Positions 15,724 to 24,382 are shown, counted from the first letter of the stretch. The stretch: 64,000 bases of DNA from Suilimivivens sp964614185 (GCA_964614185.1 CAZTKJ010000012.1:1-64000), one strand, 5' to 3'. Numbers and translations: made by a program. The notes: generated by a model not told the origin, from the sequence alone.

Positions 15724-17082
15724 TCAATTCCCGGAATAATATCTTGTTGCAATAAACTCGTCAATGGTCTTCTTAATGTGCTCGTCCGTCATCGACTTCA
15801 GTAAATATCCCTCCGGCTTTAGCGCCATAACTTTTTTAACGCTTTCCCTATCTCCTCTTCCGGTAAGGAACATAACCGGAATGTTTGCAGTTGCTTTCTC
15901 CGCACGGATCATTTCCAACATCTGTCTTCCATCACAAATCGGCATTTCATAATCCAGGAGGATCAAATCCGGCCTGTTCATTACTATACTTTGAATGGCA
16001 GATACACTGGATACGGCTTCTATCACTTTATAATCATTCTCCAGCAATTTAACCATTTTTTTCAGCATAAAATCTGAATCATCCACTACGAGAATTTTGA
16101 TTTTCTGTTCTTCCCACTCTTTTTTTTCTTCAATCAAATACTGATTTACCATATCCATTGCATTTTGATGATTAATAGCATGCGGGATTTTTCCATGGAT
16201 AGTATCAGCCTCTATTGCACAAAATGCAAAATATCCGGCTCCTGTATCAAACAGCAGGCTGCAGGAAGGATTCGCACGTTCAAAGGAATCAAGGAGCTGC
16301 TCATGAGTCAACAGACTCTCTTTCTCCATCTCAAATAATTCTAATGCAGGGCAGCTTTCTCTAACCTTCTCCACAAACTGACGGGAAGTATACCGGCAGA
16401 CATTAATTACCATATCATCTACTCTCGGATATTCCGTATTAAGTATTTGACTCATGATCTTAAGCAGAAGCTGCTCTTCATAAACGAGGATAACCTCCCA
16501 CTTTTTTTTATCTTGTCCCTTGTAAATAAACCGGCAGCAGATCACCTTTCCGAAATCCTCACCAATATACTGTTCACTGATCATTTTTGCCTTCAAACGA
16601 AAAATATCCTGAATAAGCCAACAAATCGTCTGTTCCATGAATTCATGCTCGCGTTCAGGGGAAATATCCATCCACTTGCTGGTAGATTTTCCTACAATCG
16701 CTAGATCTTCAGTCAGTGTATGGGAAATTACCCAGCCAATGCAAACTCCCAGAAAATGCCGAACAGATTCGATTGAATAATTCATTTCTTCCATTTCACG
16801 CTCCAGCGCCGGCAGTGTCTTATTCTTGAAATTATCATGCAGACGTTTATGTATCTCATATTCCCTATAATGGAGCGTTTGCATATATACCTCTTCGCGT
16901 GCAAAATGCTCCAGAGAGTGGTTCCTTAAGTATTTTACGCCTTCCCGGCAGACCCATTCGCTTTTTCCCTCATCTTCGTTGATCTTTAAAAGTTTATTCA
17001 TAGTTAAAAAAAGCATTTTATGATCTTTATCTATAAAATCAATCCCTATCTTATATCTGTCATTCCACACAATCTGTTTCAC
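15724..17082 (-). CDS. bacteriohemerythrin - response-regulator receiver fusion
   Basis: A 452-residue protein. Residues 1-~140 form a bacteriohemerythrin-like domain (IVWNDRYKIGIDFIDKDHKM; further metal-ligand His/Glu in LRNHSLEHFAREEVYM and HKRLHDNF), which binds a di-iron centre and O2. A middle region (~150-325) is not recognised. Residues ~335-450 are a receiver domain with LVVDDSDFMLKK, phospho-acceptor Asp in LILLDYEMPICDG, and VMFLTGRGD with the later conserved Lys. There is no DNA-binding or output domain. The start is GTG 17082 with GGAGGAG upstream, although the frame is open 26 codons further. Likely an O2- or redox-linked signalling protein. Confidence 0.82.
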   Translation of the reverse strand: MKQIVWNDRYKIGIDFIDKDHKMLFLTMNKLLKINEDEGKSEWVCREGVKYLRNHSLEHFAREEVYMQTLHYREYEIHKRLHDNFKNKTLPALEREMEEMNYSIESVRHFLGVCIGWVISHTLTEDLAIVGKSTSKWMDISPEREHEFMEQTICWLIQDIFRLKAKMISEQYIGEDFGKVICCRFIYKGQDKKKWEVILVYEEQLLLKIMSQILNTEYPRVDDMVINVCRYTSRQFVEKVRESCPALELFEMEKESLLTHEQLLDSFERANPSCSLLFDTGAGYFAFCAIEADTIHGKIPHAINHQNAMDMVNQYLIEEKKEWEEQKIKILVVDDSDFMLKKMVKLLENDYKVIEAVSSVSAIQSIVMNRPDLILLDYEMPICDGRQMLEMIRAEKATANIPVMFLTGRGDRESVKKVMALKPEGYLLKSMTDEHIKKTIDEFIATRYYSGN

Positions 17083-17154
17083 GGTACTCCTCCTTCGTTG
17101 TAACGTAATTAGGTAATTGCATAACTTCAATTTCCGTAAGCCGAATTGGGCATA

Positions 17155-17269
17155 TTGCATATTCCATAAGCAGACCCTTAAAAAACGTCAGTGCTTAGCG
17201 AGGTATTTTCGAGCTTAGCACTGTTACGTTTTTTACGGAGCAAAAGCGTGTCTGTGTTGGAATATGCAA
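17155..17269. repeat. large imperfect palindrome
   Basis: TTGCATATTCC (17155-17165) is the exact inverse of GGAATATGCAA (17259-17269). Inside, AAAAAACGT-CAGTGCTTAGC (17180-17199) pairs with GCTTAGCACTGTTACG followed by TTTTTT (17213-17234) apart from a two-base bulge. The whole region can fold into one long cruciform or RNA hairpin. The inner stem with its T-run could act as a terminator on either strand. No genes are in it. Confidence 0.6.
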
Positions 17270-17303
17270 TGTGCACAATAACACTCTACAAACTTTGTTT
17301 TAT

Positions 17304-17527
17304 ACTCGCAAAGCCGCGCTCTCGCGCTCCTTCGTCCGATTTCATCGGACCTTTGCTCGTTAATTTCGCGCATGAAAAACAAATGTCTGCTTCGCAGCCG
17401 CTTGTTTCCCTTTGTTTTTTTTACTCGCAAAGCCGCGCTGCCGCGCTCCTTCGTCCGATTTCATCGGACCTTTGCTCGTTAATTTCGCGCATGAAAAACA
17501 AATGTCTGCTTCGCAGCCGCTTGTTTT
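17304..17527. repeat. 119-bp tandem duplication (about two copies)
   Basis: The sequence starting ACTCGCAAAGCCGCGCT at 17304 starts again at 17423 with only a few changes, a period of 119 bp. Each unit contains a hairpin, GTCCGATTTCATCGGAC, and is richer in GC than its surroundings. Open frames through it (for example 17191-17643) are repeat artefacts without a ribosome binding site. It fills the gap between the hemerythrin gene and the LytTR promoter. Confidence 0.75.
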
Positions 17528-17667
17528 TCTTTTGCGCTCATTACATTATAGCATATTCATTGCTGCTTTGCCTATCTTTATTGTATTCAATCTCAATAGG
17601 AAAAGTCTCTTTTTATTATAGCTTTGGCAGCTTATGTTGTTAAAACGGCATCATACGTTCTGAATAA

Positions 17668-17695
17668 TTGATAAAAATATCATATAGGGTATAAT
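17668..17695 (+). promoter_or_regulatory. sigma-A promoter of LytTR operon
   Basis: TTGATA at 17668-17673 and TATAAT at 17690-17695 are separated by 16 bp, 23 bp ahead of the LytTR start codon. Confidence 0.75.
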
Positions 17696-17718
17696 GAACT
17701 CGGAAAGGCGGTGGAATT

Positions 17719-18159
17719 GTGAAAATAGAAATTCATGTTGACAAAACTGCAGCAGATTTGCAGATTTCTGTCACCTGCAAACAATTAACACCTGATATAG
17801 AAAAGATTTTAGCAACCCTTCGAATGATGAATCATCAGCTGACCGTGCAAAAAGATGATGAGATTCATTTGCTGGACATTGCGCAGATCATATATATAGA
17901 AAGCATGGATAGAAAATGTTTTGTCTACACCTCTGATGATATATACGAATCTGAATTTCGATTATACGAATTAGAGCATCAGCTTGAGGAATACGGTTTT
18001 TTCCGTGTAAGCAAATCATTTCTTATTCATCTGCAAAGCATCCAGTCTCTGAAAGCTGATATCAACAGAAGGATTCGCGTTACCATGTCAAATGGAGAAC
18101 AGATCATTGCCTCAAGGCAGTATGCCGATGCATTGAAGAAACGATTAGGGGTGATATAA
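17719..18159 (+). CDS. LytTR-type DNA-binding regulator
   Basis: A 146-residue protein with a C-terminal LytTR DNA-binding domain (about 45-143: EIHLLDIAQIIYIESMDRKC, FFRVSKSFLIHLQSIQSLK, IIASRQYADALKKRLG). The short N-terminal part is not a receiver domain. It starts at GTG 17719 with GGCGGTGG upstream and directly abuts the DUF3021 gene (stop at 18159, ATG at 18160). In this family the LytTR-DUF3021 pair controls the downstream ABC transporter, so the operon is probably self-regulated. Confidence 0.88.
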   Translation: MKIEIHVDKTAADLQISVTCKQLTPDIEKILATLRMMNHQLTVQKDDEIHLLDIAQIIYIESMDRKCFVYTSDDIYESEFRLYELEHQLEEYGFFRVSKSFLIHLQSIQSLKADINRRIRVTMSNGEQIIASRQYADALKKRLGVI

Positions 18160-18645
18160 ATGGATGAAAAGAGAACAATTTTTGATTATCTGGCACAGGT
18201 ACTGACCATCTTTGGATTTACGATATTGACTATCGCTGTTTTCTGCCTTGTTTTTGGAAACTCAGCAAAAGACTTTTCAACTTTGTTTGAACTTGGAAAT
18301 CAGGGTATTCCTATCAACATCATTTTTCAGTTTTTATTAGTATCCGGCTTAATTACAGGTGTCAGATTTATATTCTTTACAGATACTTTTATAAAAAAAA
18401 TGCCTGTTTGGCTAAGAACTATCTGTATGTCAACAGCAATCGTTATAATCATTGCCTTCTTTGTGATAACTTTTCATTGGTTTCCTGTAAACATGTGGAA
18501 GCCTTGGGTAATGTTTTTCATCTGTTTCGGAATATCATTTCTGGGAAGTTATTTTGTAACGAAGATAAGAGAAGATATTGAAAACAAACAAATGGACGAA
18601 GCCTTACGGCGCTTAAAGGAGAGAGGAAAAAATGAAAATGAATGA
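18160..18645 (+). CDS. DUF3021 membrane protein
   Basis: A 161-residue protein with four predicted membrane helices: IFGFTILTIAVFCLVFG, INIIFQFLLVSGLITGVRF, ICMSTAIVIIIAFFVITF and PWVMFFICFGISFLGSYF. The C-terminal tail is charged and cytoplasmic (KIREDIENKQMDEALRRLKE). Members of DUF3021 pair with LytTR regulators and probably act as membrane inhibitors or sensors. It overlaps the following ABC ATPase gene by 14 nt. Confidence 0.85.
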   Translation: MDEKRTIFDYLAQVLTIFGFTILTIAVFCLVFGNSAKDFSTLFELGNQGIPINIIFQFLLVSGLITGVRFIFFTDTFIKKMPVWLRTICMSTAIVIIIAFFVITFHWFPVNMWKPWVMFFICFGISFLGSYFVTKIREDIENKQMDEALRRLKERGKNENE

Positions 18646-19486
18646 TGTGATCACAGCAACCGATCTTTCTCATAGTTTTGCTCAAAAGCAGGTTCTGAAC
18701 CATATTAACCTTAAACTCCGGGAAGGAGAGATTTTAGGGTTACTTGGTCCCTCCGGAGCAGGGAAGACCACACTTACAAAGATTCTTACAGGTCAGCTTA
18801 AGCAGGATCAGGGAGAAGCCAGACTTCTTTTAAAAGATACCAGAAAATTAGGCGCCTTAGAACACGGACAGATTGGAATCATGATGGATAACCTGGGGTT
18901 ATATGATCGCTTATCTGCATATGATAACTTGTCATTTTATGCAGATATTTATCATATTTCCCACAGCAAAATACCGGATATCCTGAAAAGCATCGGTCTG
19001 TATGAGGCTCGGAATACTACAGTTTCAAAGCTCTCAAAGGGGCAGAAAAACCGACTGTCCTTAGCCAGGGCTTTAATGAACAATGCCCGGATACTTTTTC
19101 TTGACGAACCCACCTCCGGACTTGATCCTGCCACAACAAGAGAAATTCATACCGTTCTGGAAGAAGAAAGGAAAAAGGGAACCGCTATTTTCCTTACAAC
19201 ACATAATATGTCTGAAGCAGAAAAGCTTTGTGATCATGTGGCATTACTAAACCAGGGCAGCATTATAGAATACGGAAAGCCAACGGATATCTGCAAAAAA
19301 TACAATCATCTGAATCAGCTTCAGATAACTTTAAAGGATGGAGAAGTAATTATGCTGGAAAATGGCAGTGCCTCAGCTCCTGCAATGAAGGAATATCTGG
19401 AAAAGGGTATCATCGAAACTATACATTCTACAGAACCGACACTTGAAAGTGTTTTTATTGAACTGACAGGAAGGGGACTTAACTGA
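18632..19486 (+). CDS. ABC-2 type transporter ATP-binding subunit
   Basis: A 284-residue ATPase with Walker A GPSGAGKTTLTKIL, signature LSKGQKNRLSLARALM, Walker B ILFLDEPTSGLDP and switch His in LTTHNMSEAEK. The C-terminal ~60 residues form the small extension typical of ABC-2 drug-exporter ATPases. The start lies within the DUF3021 gene, preceded by GGAGAGAGG. It works with the permease starting 2 bp after its stop. Export of a drug, peptide or lipid is likely; the substrate is unknown. Confidence 0.92.
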   Translation: MKMNDVITATDLSHSFAQKQVLNHINLKLREGEILGLLGPSGAGKTTLTKILTGQLKQDQGEARLLLKDTRKLGALEHGQIGIMMDNLGLYDRLSAYDNLSFYADIYHISHSKIPDILKSIGLYEARNTTVSKLSKGQKNRLSLARALMNNARILFLDEPTSGLDPATTREIHTVLEEERKKGTAIFLTTHNMSEAEKLCDHVALLNQGSIIEYGKPTDICKKYNHLNQLQITLKDGEVIMLENGSASAPAMKEYLEKGIIETIHSTEPTLESVFIELTGRGLN

Positions 19487-19487
19487 T

Positions 19488-20180
19488 ATGAGTATTATGA
19501 TCGCAATTTTAAAAAAACAGTTGAAAGATACGCTTAAAAATAAAACCGTCTTAATTCAATTTGTCATGTTTCCCATTCTCACTCTGGTCATGAACAATGC
19601 AGTGAAACTGGAAGGAATGCCGGATCACTTTTTTGTAGAATTGTTTGCCGCCATGTATATCGGAATGGCGCCGTTGACAAGTATATCCGCTATCATATCA
19701 GAGGAACAGGAAAAAAATACTCTTCGCGTACTTATGATGTCAAATGTAAAGCCACACGAATATTTACTTGGAATCGGCTGCTATGTCTGGACTGCATGTA
19801 TGCTTGGATCCCTGGTAATCTGCATTGCCGGCAATTACGGACTACAGAAGAGCTTTATCTTTATGGCTGTTATGGCAATAGGCATATTGACCTCCCTGCT
19901 TATAGGCGCAGCTATAGGTCTTTTAAGCAGAACCCAGATGATGGCTACGTCAATATCTGTACCTGTCATGATGATTTTTGCATTCATGCCTATGCTGTCA
20001 ATGTTTAATGATACGATTGCCAAAATAGCAAAATTTACTTACTCCGTACAGATCAGTAATATGCTTAACCGTATTAATGCTCTGCCTTTTGAAGTTGACA
20101 GCATTGGCATCATTGCTGTAAATGCATTACTTTTTATTGCATTGTTTATCATTGCTTACAATAAGAATCATGAATTCTGA
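19488..20180 (+). CDS. ABC-2 type transporter permease
   Basis: A 230-residue membrane protein with about six hydrophobic helices, including VLIQFVMFPILTLVMNN, FFVELFAAMYIGMAPLTS, FIFMAVMAIGILTSLLIG and the terminal IIAVNALLFIALFIIAY. The segment ISEEQEKNTLRVLMMSNVKP is a hallmark of ABC-2 permeases just after the second helix. It completes the LytTR / DUF3021 / ATPase / permease operon. Confidence 0.88.
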   Translation: MSIMIAILKKQLKDTLKNKTVLIQFVMFPILTLVMNNAVKLEGMPDHFFVELFAAMYIGMAPLTSISAIISEEQEKNTLRVLMMSNVKPHEYLLGIGCYVWTACMLGSLVICIAGNYGLQKSFIFMAVMAIGILTSLLIGAAIGLLSRTQMMATSISVPVMMIFAFMPMLSMFNDTIAKIAKFTYSVQISNMLNRINALPFEVDSIGIIAVNALLFIALFIIAYNKNHEF

Positions 20181-20203
20181 TCATAGCGCAGTTTAACCGC
20201 CAT

Positions 20204-20236
20204 ATCACTGCTGCCACACCTGCAGCAGTGATTATT
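20204..20236 (+). terminator. hairpin after ABC-2 operon
   Basis: ATCACTGCTGC (20204-20214) pairs perfectly with GCAGCAGTGAT (20222-20232) across a 7-nt loop. The following TATTTAAT is a weak T-tract on the plus strand. It separates this operon from the convergent esterase gene. Confidence 0.55.
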
Positions 20237-21030
20237 TAATGCGTATGTGCAAACATCCACTCTACGATTTTCTCTGCATGTTCACTCCAGAATTTCATAT
20301 CATGCATACCCGGACCTTCCCGGTAAATGTGATCTACACCTAAATCAGTCAGATACTTGTGGAATGCTCTGTTATTTTCTAACAGAAAGTCCTCCGTGCC
20401 GCAGCACATATAGATTTCCGGTATCTTTCCACCCTGCTCCTTTAATCTGCGCACCAGCTGTTCAGGATTGTTATCACTTTCCAGCACATGGTCCAAATCT
20501 CCGAAGCATTCATGATAATATTCATAGTTGGCCACTTCATTGCCTCCGCCCTCTTTCATTCCTGCAATTTCATGCACAATAAGAGCCGAAGACATCGCTC
20601 CTGCCTTTCCAAAAGTTTCGGGATAAGCCAATGCCGTATGAAGTGCGCCAAATCCTCCCATGGACATACCAAGGATATAAGTGTTTTCTGCTTCCATTGC
20701 CAGTCCAAAGGTTTTGCGTACATATGCTACCAGCTCTTCCCCCAAAAAAGTCTGGAATTGATGTCCCGTTGCCAATCCGTTCAGATAGAAACTGTTCTCC
20801 CCACTGGGCATGACGATAGCAAAATTGTACTTCTGCGCCAATTCCTCAGAAATATAGTTTTCTGCCATTCCTGTATAACCATGAAGCAAAAACAGCGTTT
20901 TCATCTTTCTCTTGCTATATTCTGACTCTTCTTCCGGAATATCCATCCTGATATCATTAGGTATGAACATATCGAAAGATGCCTTTCTCCTTAAAGCATT
21001 AACAAATAAATCAATTTTAAAATATGCCAT
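20236..21030 (-). CDS. putative esterase (alpha/beta hydrolase, esterase D-like)
   Basis: A 264-residue cytoplasmic alpha/beta hydrolase. The oxyanion region is LFLLHGYTGMAENYI, the nucleophile elbow is GMSMGGFGALHTA (Ser), the acidic member is likely in CCGTEDFLLENNRAF (Asp), and the catalytic His in GPGMHDMKFW. It resembles the PF00756 esterase family that includes S-formylglutathione hydrolase and feruloyl or acetyl esterases; the substrate is unknown. GGAGG precedes the ATG. It follows the TIM-barrel gene by 53 bp. Confidence 0.85.
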   Translation of the reverse strand: MAYFKIDLFVNALRRKASFDMFIPNDIRMDIPEEESEYSKRKMKTLFLLHGYTGMAENYISEELAQKYNFAIVMPSGENSFYLNGLATGHQFQTFLGEELVAYVRKTFGLAMEAENTYILGMSMGGFGALHTALAYPETFGKAGAMSSALIVHEIAGMKEGGGNEVANYEYYHECFGDLDHVLESDNNPEQLVRRLKEQGGKIPEIYMCCGTEDFLLENNRAFHKYLTDLGVDHIYREGPGMHDMKFWSEHAEKIVEWMFAHTH

Positions 21031-21083
21031 ATAATTCCTCCATTCTTTTGCGGTATCTGTTTTCTTTTCTCCAAAGCATAAAA

Positions 21084-22007
21084 TCAGCGGCGGATGGATG
21101 CTGCCATCCTATGATACGTATGGCGGATTCCCCGTATTGCCACAGAGTAGGTCTGTATATTTTCAGGAAGCGCCATTCCTGTATATCCTGTATCTCCCAG
21201 ATGGTGAATATCCGTACCTGTCATTTTGCACATCAGGGCAATTCGGCGGATGGTGTCTGCATCTGCCCCTTCCTGAGACGTTCCAATGGCTGTTATGGTC
21301 AGAGCCCCCAGACTGTGGGCATACCCCACAAGCTCCCGTACATATTCCATGGTAATCCCCGGAACAGTAGCCGGTGCGGGAAAAAGCAGAATATCAGCTC
21401 CTGCCTTACGGAAACGTTTTATATCATCTTTGGTCATGATATTTTCCGCAGCTTCCTCAAGAATGCCTGCAGCATGCATTTTTCCGGCAGCTAATATAAC
21501 TTTATCTCCCAGATGCTCCCTATAAAGCTTCAAAGTTCCTTCAATTGCTTCATTGGTAACACCCATGCCAGGATTTCCTGTCAGCAGTATCATATCGACT
21601 CCCATGTCACATGCCCTTTGTGCATTTTCCAAAGTAGCCCGCCGTCCATCGGACATTTGCCAGAGAGATGACATTTCCCCGTCCTCTCCTGCCTTGACCG
21701 GTTCCAGGTTTATCCCTACAGGACGCCCTGTCAACTGCTTGACCATACGTATAACATCTTCCGCTTTCCCTTCCGGAAGGCCTTGGACTTCCGGTTTTAC
21801 CACATCAAACATATTTAGGAGCAGCATATCTGCACCCATTGCTGACACAAACTCTGCGTTAGTGATATCTCCCAGCATAGGACGCACAGTGCCAATGGTT
21901 TCACAAAGAATGGTACGTCCCTCACTCTTTCTGATAGACTGCAGAAGTTCTTCCTTGGTAAATCCTTCAAAATCCGAAGTAAAACAATCCAACATTCTTT
22001 TCGCCAT
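21084..22007 (-). CDS. predicted TIM-barrel protein, function unknown
   Basis: A 307-residue protein that reads like a (beta/alpha)8 barrel: strands TILCETIG, ADMLLLNMFD, PVGINLEPV, VDMILLTGNPGMG, KVILAAGKMHAAG, ADILLFPAPATVPG, ALTITAIGTSQEG. The repeated G..G turns and the NPGMG and GTSQEG loops could bind phosphate. I do not recognise the family. The start at ATG 22007 is preceded by AGAGGTG; the open frame extends 24 codons without a better site. Probably in an operon with the downstream esterase. Confidence 0.65.
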   Translation of the reverse strand: MAKRMLDCFTSDFEGFTKEELLQSIRKSEGRTILCETIGTVRPMLGDITNAEFVSAMGADMLLLNMFDVVKPEVQGLPEGKAEDVIRMVKQLTGRPVGINLEPVKAGEDGEMSSLWQMSDGRRATLENAQRACDMGVDMILLTGNPGMGVTNEAIEGTLKLYREHLGDKVILAAGKMHAAGILEEAAENIMTKDDIKRFRKAGADILLFPAPATVPGITMEYVRELVGYAHSLGALTITAIGTSQEGADADTIRRIALMCKMTGTDIHHLGDTGYTGMALPENIQTYSVAIRGIRHTYHRMAASIRR

Positions 22008-22258
22008 GTTACACCTCTCTTTGTACCGCCAAAACCCAGTCCGAATACCGTCAGCCATACCGTTACGGCAACACCCCATACGAATATATTATCAGAAAAT
22101 TTCGGATGCTACAAGGTATCCGGCTTTTTCTCTTCCCTGTACTGACTGCCCTTGGCTTACGATAGCTGACGTATGATTTGGGAAGGAATAGGTTATCTAT
22201 GTAGGTGATGACAACCAACACTGCATCGTCAAAAGATTCCTTCCGTCAAAACTCTTTT

Positions 22259-22840
22259 TTATTTTTTAAAACCATGCACTAACTGTATTATTGTGTTAAT
22301 AATTTTATTATCGTTATCTGCGGCTTCCGTTTGAGCATAATTCAATGCCAATTCGTTCAATGCACCGGAAATAGAATATGTCATTAGCTCCGCATCAACA
22401 GTATCACCTAAATAGCCCCATGTTTTTAAATCATTAATATGCTCTTGTAATACATTCATTGAATTTTCCTGGTCAATTTGCCGCCAAACAGACCAGCCCA
22501 GCGCTGCCGGAGCGTCAACTAACAATATCTGTTTGTTTTCTTTTTCATTGGCTGCTTTTATAAAACCAACACACCCTAATATAAGTTGCTGCCACGGGTC
22601 GTCACTTGCCATTGCCATTTTTTCGATTTGCATAGAAACATCTTTTTGAACACATTCCAGCACTGCCGTAAAAAGTCCCTGCTTATTTTTGAAATGGTGA
22701 TAAATAGCCCCTCTCGTTACATTTCCCTCTTCTGCTATTTGTTCTAATGCCACATCAAAATAGCCATATTCAGTAAATTGTTTTCTGGCAATATCTAATA
22801 GTTTAGAAGTAGTTCTATAGCTGGCTTCCTCATTTTTCAT
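22259..22840 (-). CDS. TetR family regulator (controls adjacent repair gene)
   Basis: A 193-residue TetR protein. The N-terminal HTH is LLDIARKQFTEYGYFDVALE, then QIAEEGNVTRGAIYHHFKNK (residues ~13-52); the C-terminal ligand domain is helical and unassigned. It follows the AlkC/AlkD-like gene by 21 bp and shares its promoter, which has a perfect inverted repeat. Autoregulation with the repair gene is therefore likely. Start at ATG 22840 with GGAGGT upstream. Confidence 0.88.
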   Translation of the reverse strand: MKNEEASYRTTSKLLDIARKQFTEYGYFDVALEQIAEEGNVTRGAIYHHFKNKQGLFTAVLECVQKDVSMQIEKMAMASDDPWQQLILGCVGFIKAANEKENKQILLVDAPAALGWSVWRQIDQENSMNVLQEHINDLKTWGYLGDTVDAELMTYSISGALNELALNYAQTEAADNDNKIINTIIQLVHGFKK

Positions 22841-22861
22841 TCTAAAGACCTCCGCTTTATT

Positions 22862-23590
22862 TCAATTTAGATTCCTCATGCCATGCTTAATAATCCATTC
22901 CTGCGCTTTAGTTTGACCTGTTTTTTTCCATTGTACAATAATATAATCCGCTTTTTCCGGTGCTTCTTTGTATAAATCATTTAAATTATTTCCAACACTT
23001 TTTTGCACAAACTTTTCCTGATCATCTTTTAAATTTGTAAGAATAATAAAATATTTTTCAAATTCATTTAGCGCTACAAATAACTTTTGTGACCAGGGCA
23101 ATCGTATTCTTACACCTTCACTTGCGAGTCTCCGCACATGGACGTTTTTATCTTTTGTCCACATAATCAATTCTTCCATTACTTCTGCCGGGTGTTCTTT
23201 TAGTAATGGGCGGATCGCATATTCGCCTGTAAATCTCTTTGTTAATTCTTTTAAAAATGATAAAGATAACTCCCAATTTTCATTTCCGTATCTTTCAACA
23301 TATCTGCTGATAGGCCATAGCCACCAACCAAAATTAAACATTCCTTTTGCCTCTTTCAATTCCGGGCCAAGTACATTAAAAAAGGCTTGAACGTTTTTTG
23401 AATAATTGCTCCCCATGCTTTGCTGCATAGCGTCTACTATGCAGTCAAAACGTGCAAACAATTCTTTATCGTCTAGCTGACCAATTAAGCTTTGAGAAAA
23501 TGTTTCGGAGTCAAAATAGGGCATTGCAAGAGTAAGTTTTTCGGAGAACTCTTGAATATACTGGTCGTTATAGTAATCTTTATGTTTCAT
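22862..23590 (-). CDS. DNA alkylation repair protein (AlkC/AlkD-like HEAT repeat)
   Basis: A 242-residue all-helical protein resembling the AlkC/AlkD DNA glycosylase superfamily: FNFGWWLWPISRYVERYG, TKRFTGEYAIRPLLKEHPAE, then WTKDKNVHVRRLASEGVRIR, LPWSQKLF and VQKSVGNNLNDLYKEAPEKA. These enzymes excise alkylated bases; FTGEYAIRP and SVGNNLNDL are conserved in the AlkC group. The start at ATG 23590 is preceded by AAGGAGA; the frame extends eight codons. It is the first gene of a two-gene operon with TetR. Confidence 0.85.
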   Translation of the reverse strand: MKHKDYYNDQYIQEFSEKLTLAMPYFDSETFSQSLIGQLDDKELFARFDCIVDAMQQSMGSNYSKNVQAFFNVLGPELKEAKGMFNFGWWLWPISRYVERYGNENWELSLSFLKELTKRFTGEYAIRPLLKEHPAEVMEELIMWTKDKNVHVRRLASEGVRIRLPWSQKLFVALNEFEKYFIILTNLKDDQEKFVQKSVGNNLNDLYKEAPEKADYIIVQWKKTGQTKAQEWIIKHGMRNLN

Positions 23591-23615
23591 ATAGCTTCTC
23601 CTTTTACAACTCAAT

Positions 23616-23640
23616 ATACATACAAACAGTTTGTATGTAT
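23616..23640. promoter_or_regulatory. TetR operator, perfect 12-bp inverted repeat
   Basis: ATACATACAAAC (23616-23627) and GTTTGTATGTAT (23629-23640) are exact inverse repeats around one central base. They lie between the predicted -10 element and the start codon of the alkylation repair gene, an ideal place for repression by the TetR protein of the same operon. Confidence 0.85.
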
Positions 23641-23644
23641 CTAT

Positions 23645-23672
23645 ATCTTAGCATTTTCACCATATAAGTCAA
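23645..23672 (-). promoter_or_regulatory. promoter of alkylation repair-TetR operon
   Basis: On the minus strand TTGACT (23672-23667) and TAAGAT (23650-23645) are 16 bp apart, directly upstream of the TetR operator. Confidence 0.65.
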
Positions 23673-23693
23673 GAAGGTATCGGCATATACCAC

Positions 23694-23732
23694 AAAAAAG
23701 AGGTTCACCTTACTGAGGTGAGCCTCTTTTTT
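23694..23732. terminator. bidirectional rho-independent terminator
   Basis: AGAGGTTCACCT (23699-23710) pairs with AGGTGAGCCTCT (23716-23727), flanked by A6 on one side and T6 on the other. It ends the minus-strand operon that stops at 23749. Confidence 0.85.
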
Positions 23733-23748
23733 GTTAATATTTATTTCT

Positions 23749-24366
23749 CTATCGGATAAAATTAGTTCTCCTGAATGGTTCCTTTTCCGGAAGACCGTAT
23801 TTTTCTTTGCCCAGGGCGATACTCTTCATCAAAAATGACATGTTCTTTGCCAGTGTTCTCATGCTCTGAAGCCCTTCTTCATCCTGCGCTGCTTCTCCCG
23901 GAGCAGCTCCGTGAATACTGTTCCAGTATTGGCCTGATGCCACCGGCATACCTGAAATAGTAAAGAATTTATTGATCTCATCAAATGTTGCTGACAGACC
24001 GCCTCTGCGGGCTGCTACCACACCTGCCCCCACTTTCATGGTCTTATCAAAAGGTGTACTGTAAAACAGTCTCGTCAAAAAAGCAATCAATGTTGCATTG
24101 GCAGATGCATAGTAAACAGGACTTCCTACTACCAGGCCATCACATTCTTCAAACTTAGATGATGCTTCATTTACCATGTCATCAAAAACGCATTTTCCTT
24201 TTTCTTTGCAGAACTGACAGGCAATGCAGCCGCGTATGTCCTTATTCCCTACATGCAAAATCTCTGTTTCGATTCCTTCCTCTGCAAATACCTTTTCCAT
24301 CTCACAAAGAGCTATATAAGTATTTCCCTTTGCCCGTGGGCTTCCATTAATCATTAAAACCTTCAT
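23749..24366 (-). CDS. flavodoxin family NAD(P)H-dependent oxidoreductase
   Basis: A 205-residue flavoprotein with the FMN loop MINGSPRAKGNTYIAL, a Cys cluster RGCIACQFCKEKGKC, and DGLVVGSPVYYASANATL. This is the NADPH-dependent FMN reductase / iron-sulfur-flavoprotein-like fold, slightly different from the RiPP-cluster homologue (no C-terminal extension). The start at ATG 24366 has GGGAGCAGG upstream. It lies 16 bp after the GH27 gene, at the end of a long operon that carries several sulfur-activating enzymes. Substrate unknown. Confidence 0.85.
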   Translation of the reverse strand: MKVLMINGSPRAKGNTYIALCEMEKVFAEEGIETEILHVGNKDIRGCIACQFCKEKGKCVFDDMVNEASSKFEECDGLVVGSPVYYASANATLIAFLTRLFYSTPFDKTMKVGAGVVAARRGGLSATFDEINKFFTISGMPVASGQYWNSIHGAAPGEAAQDEEGLQSMRTLAKNMSFLMKSIALGKEKYGLPEKEPFRRTNFIR

Positions 24367-24382
24367 TTCTTCACCTGCTCCC

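Noticed and set aside
17304..17527. possible CRISPR-like repeat
   Set aside because: Only two long units joined directly with no spacer and no cas genes; a tandem duplication.
17191..17643. 150-codon open frame on the plus strand
   Set aside because: It runs through the palindrome and the tandem repeat, repeats its own peptide, has no ribosome binding site and no family likeness.
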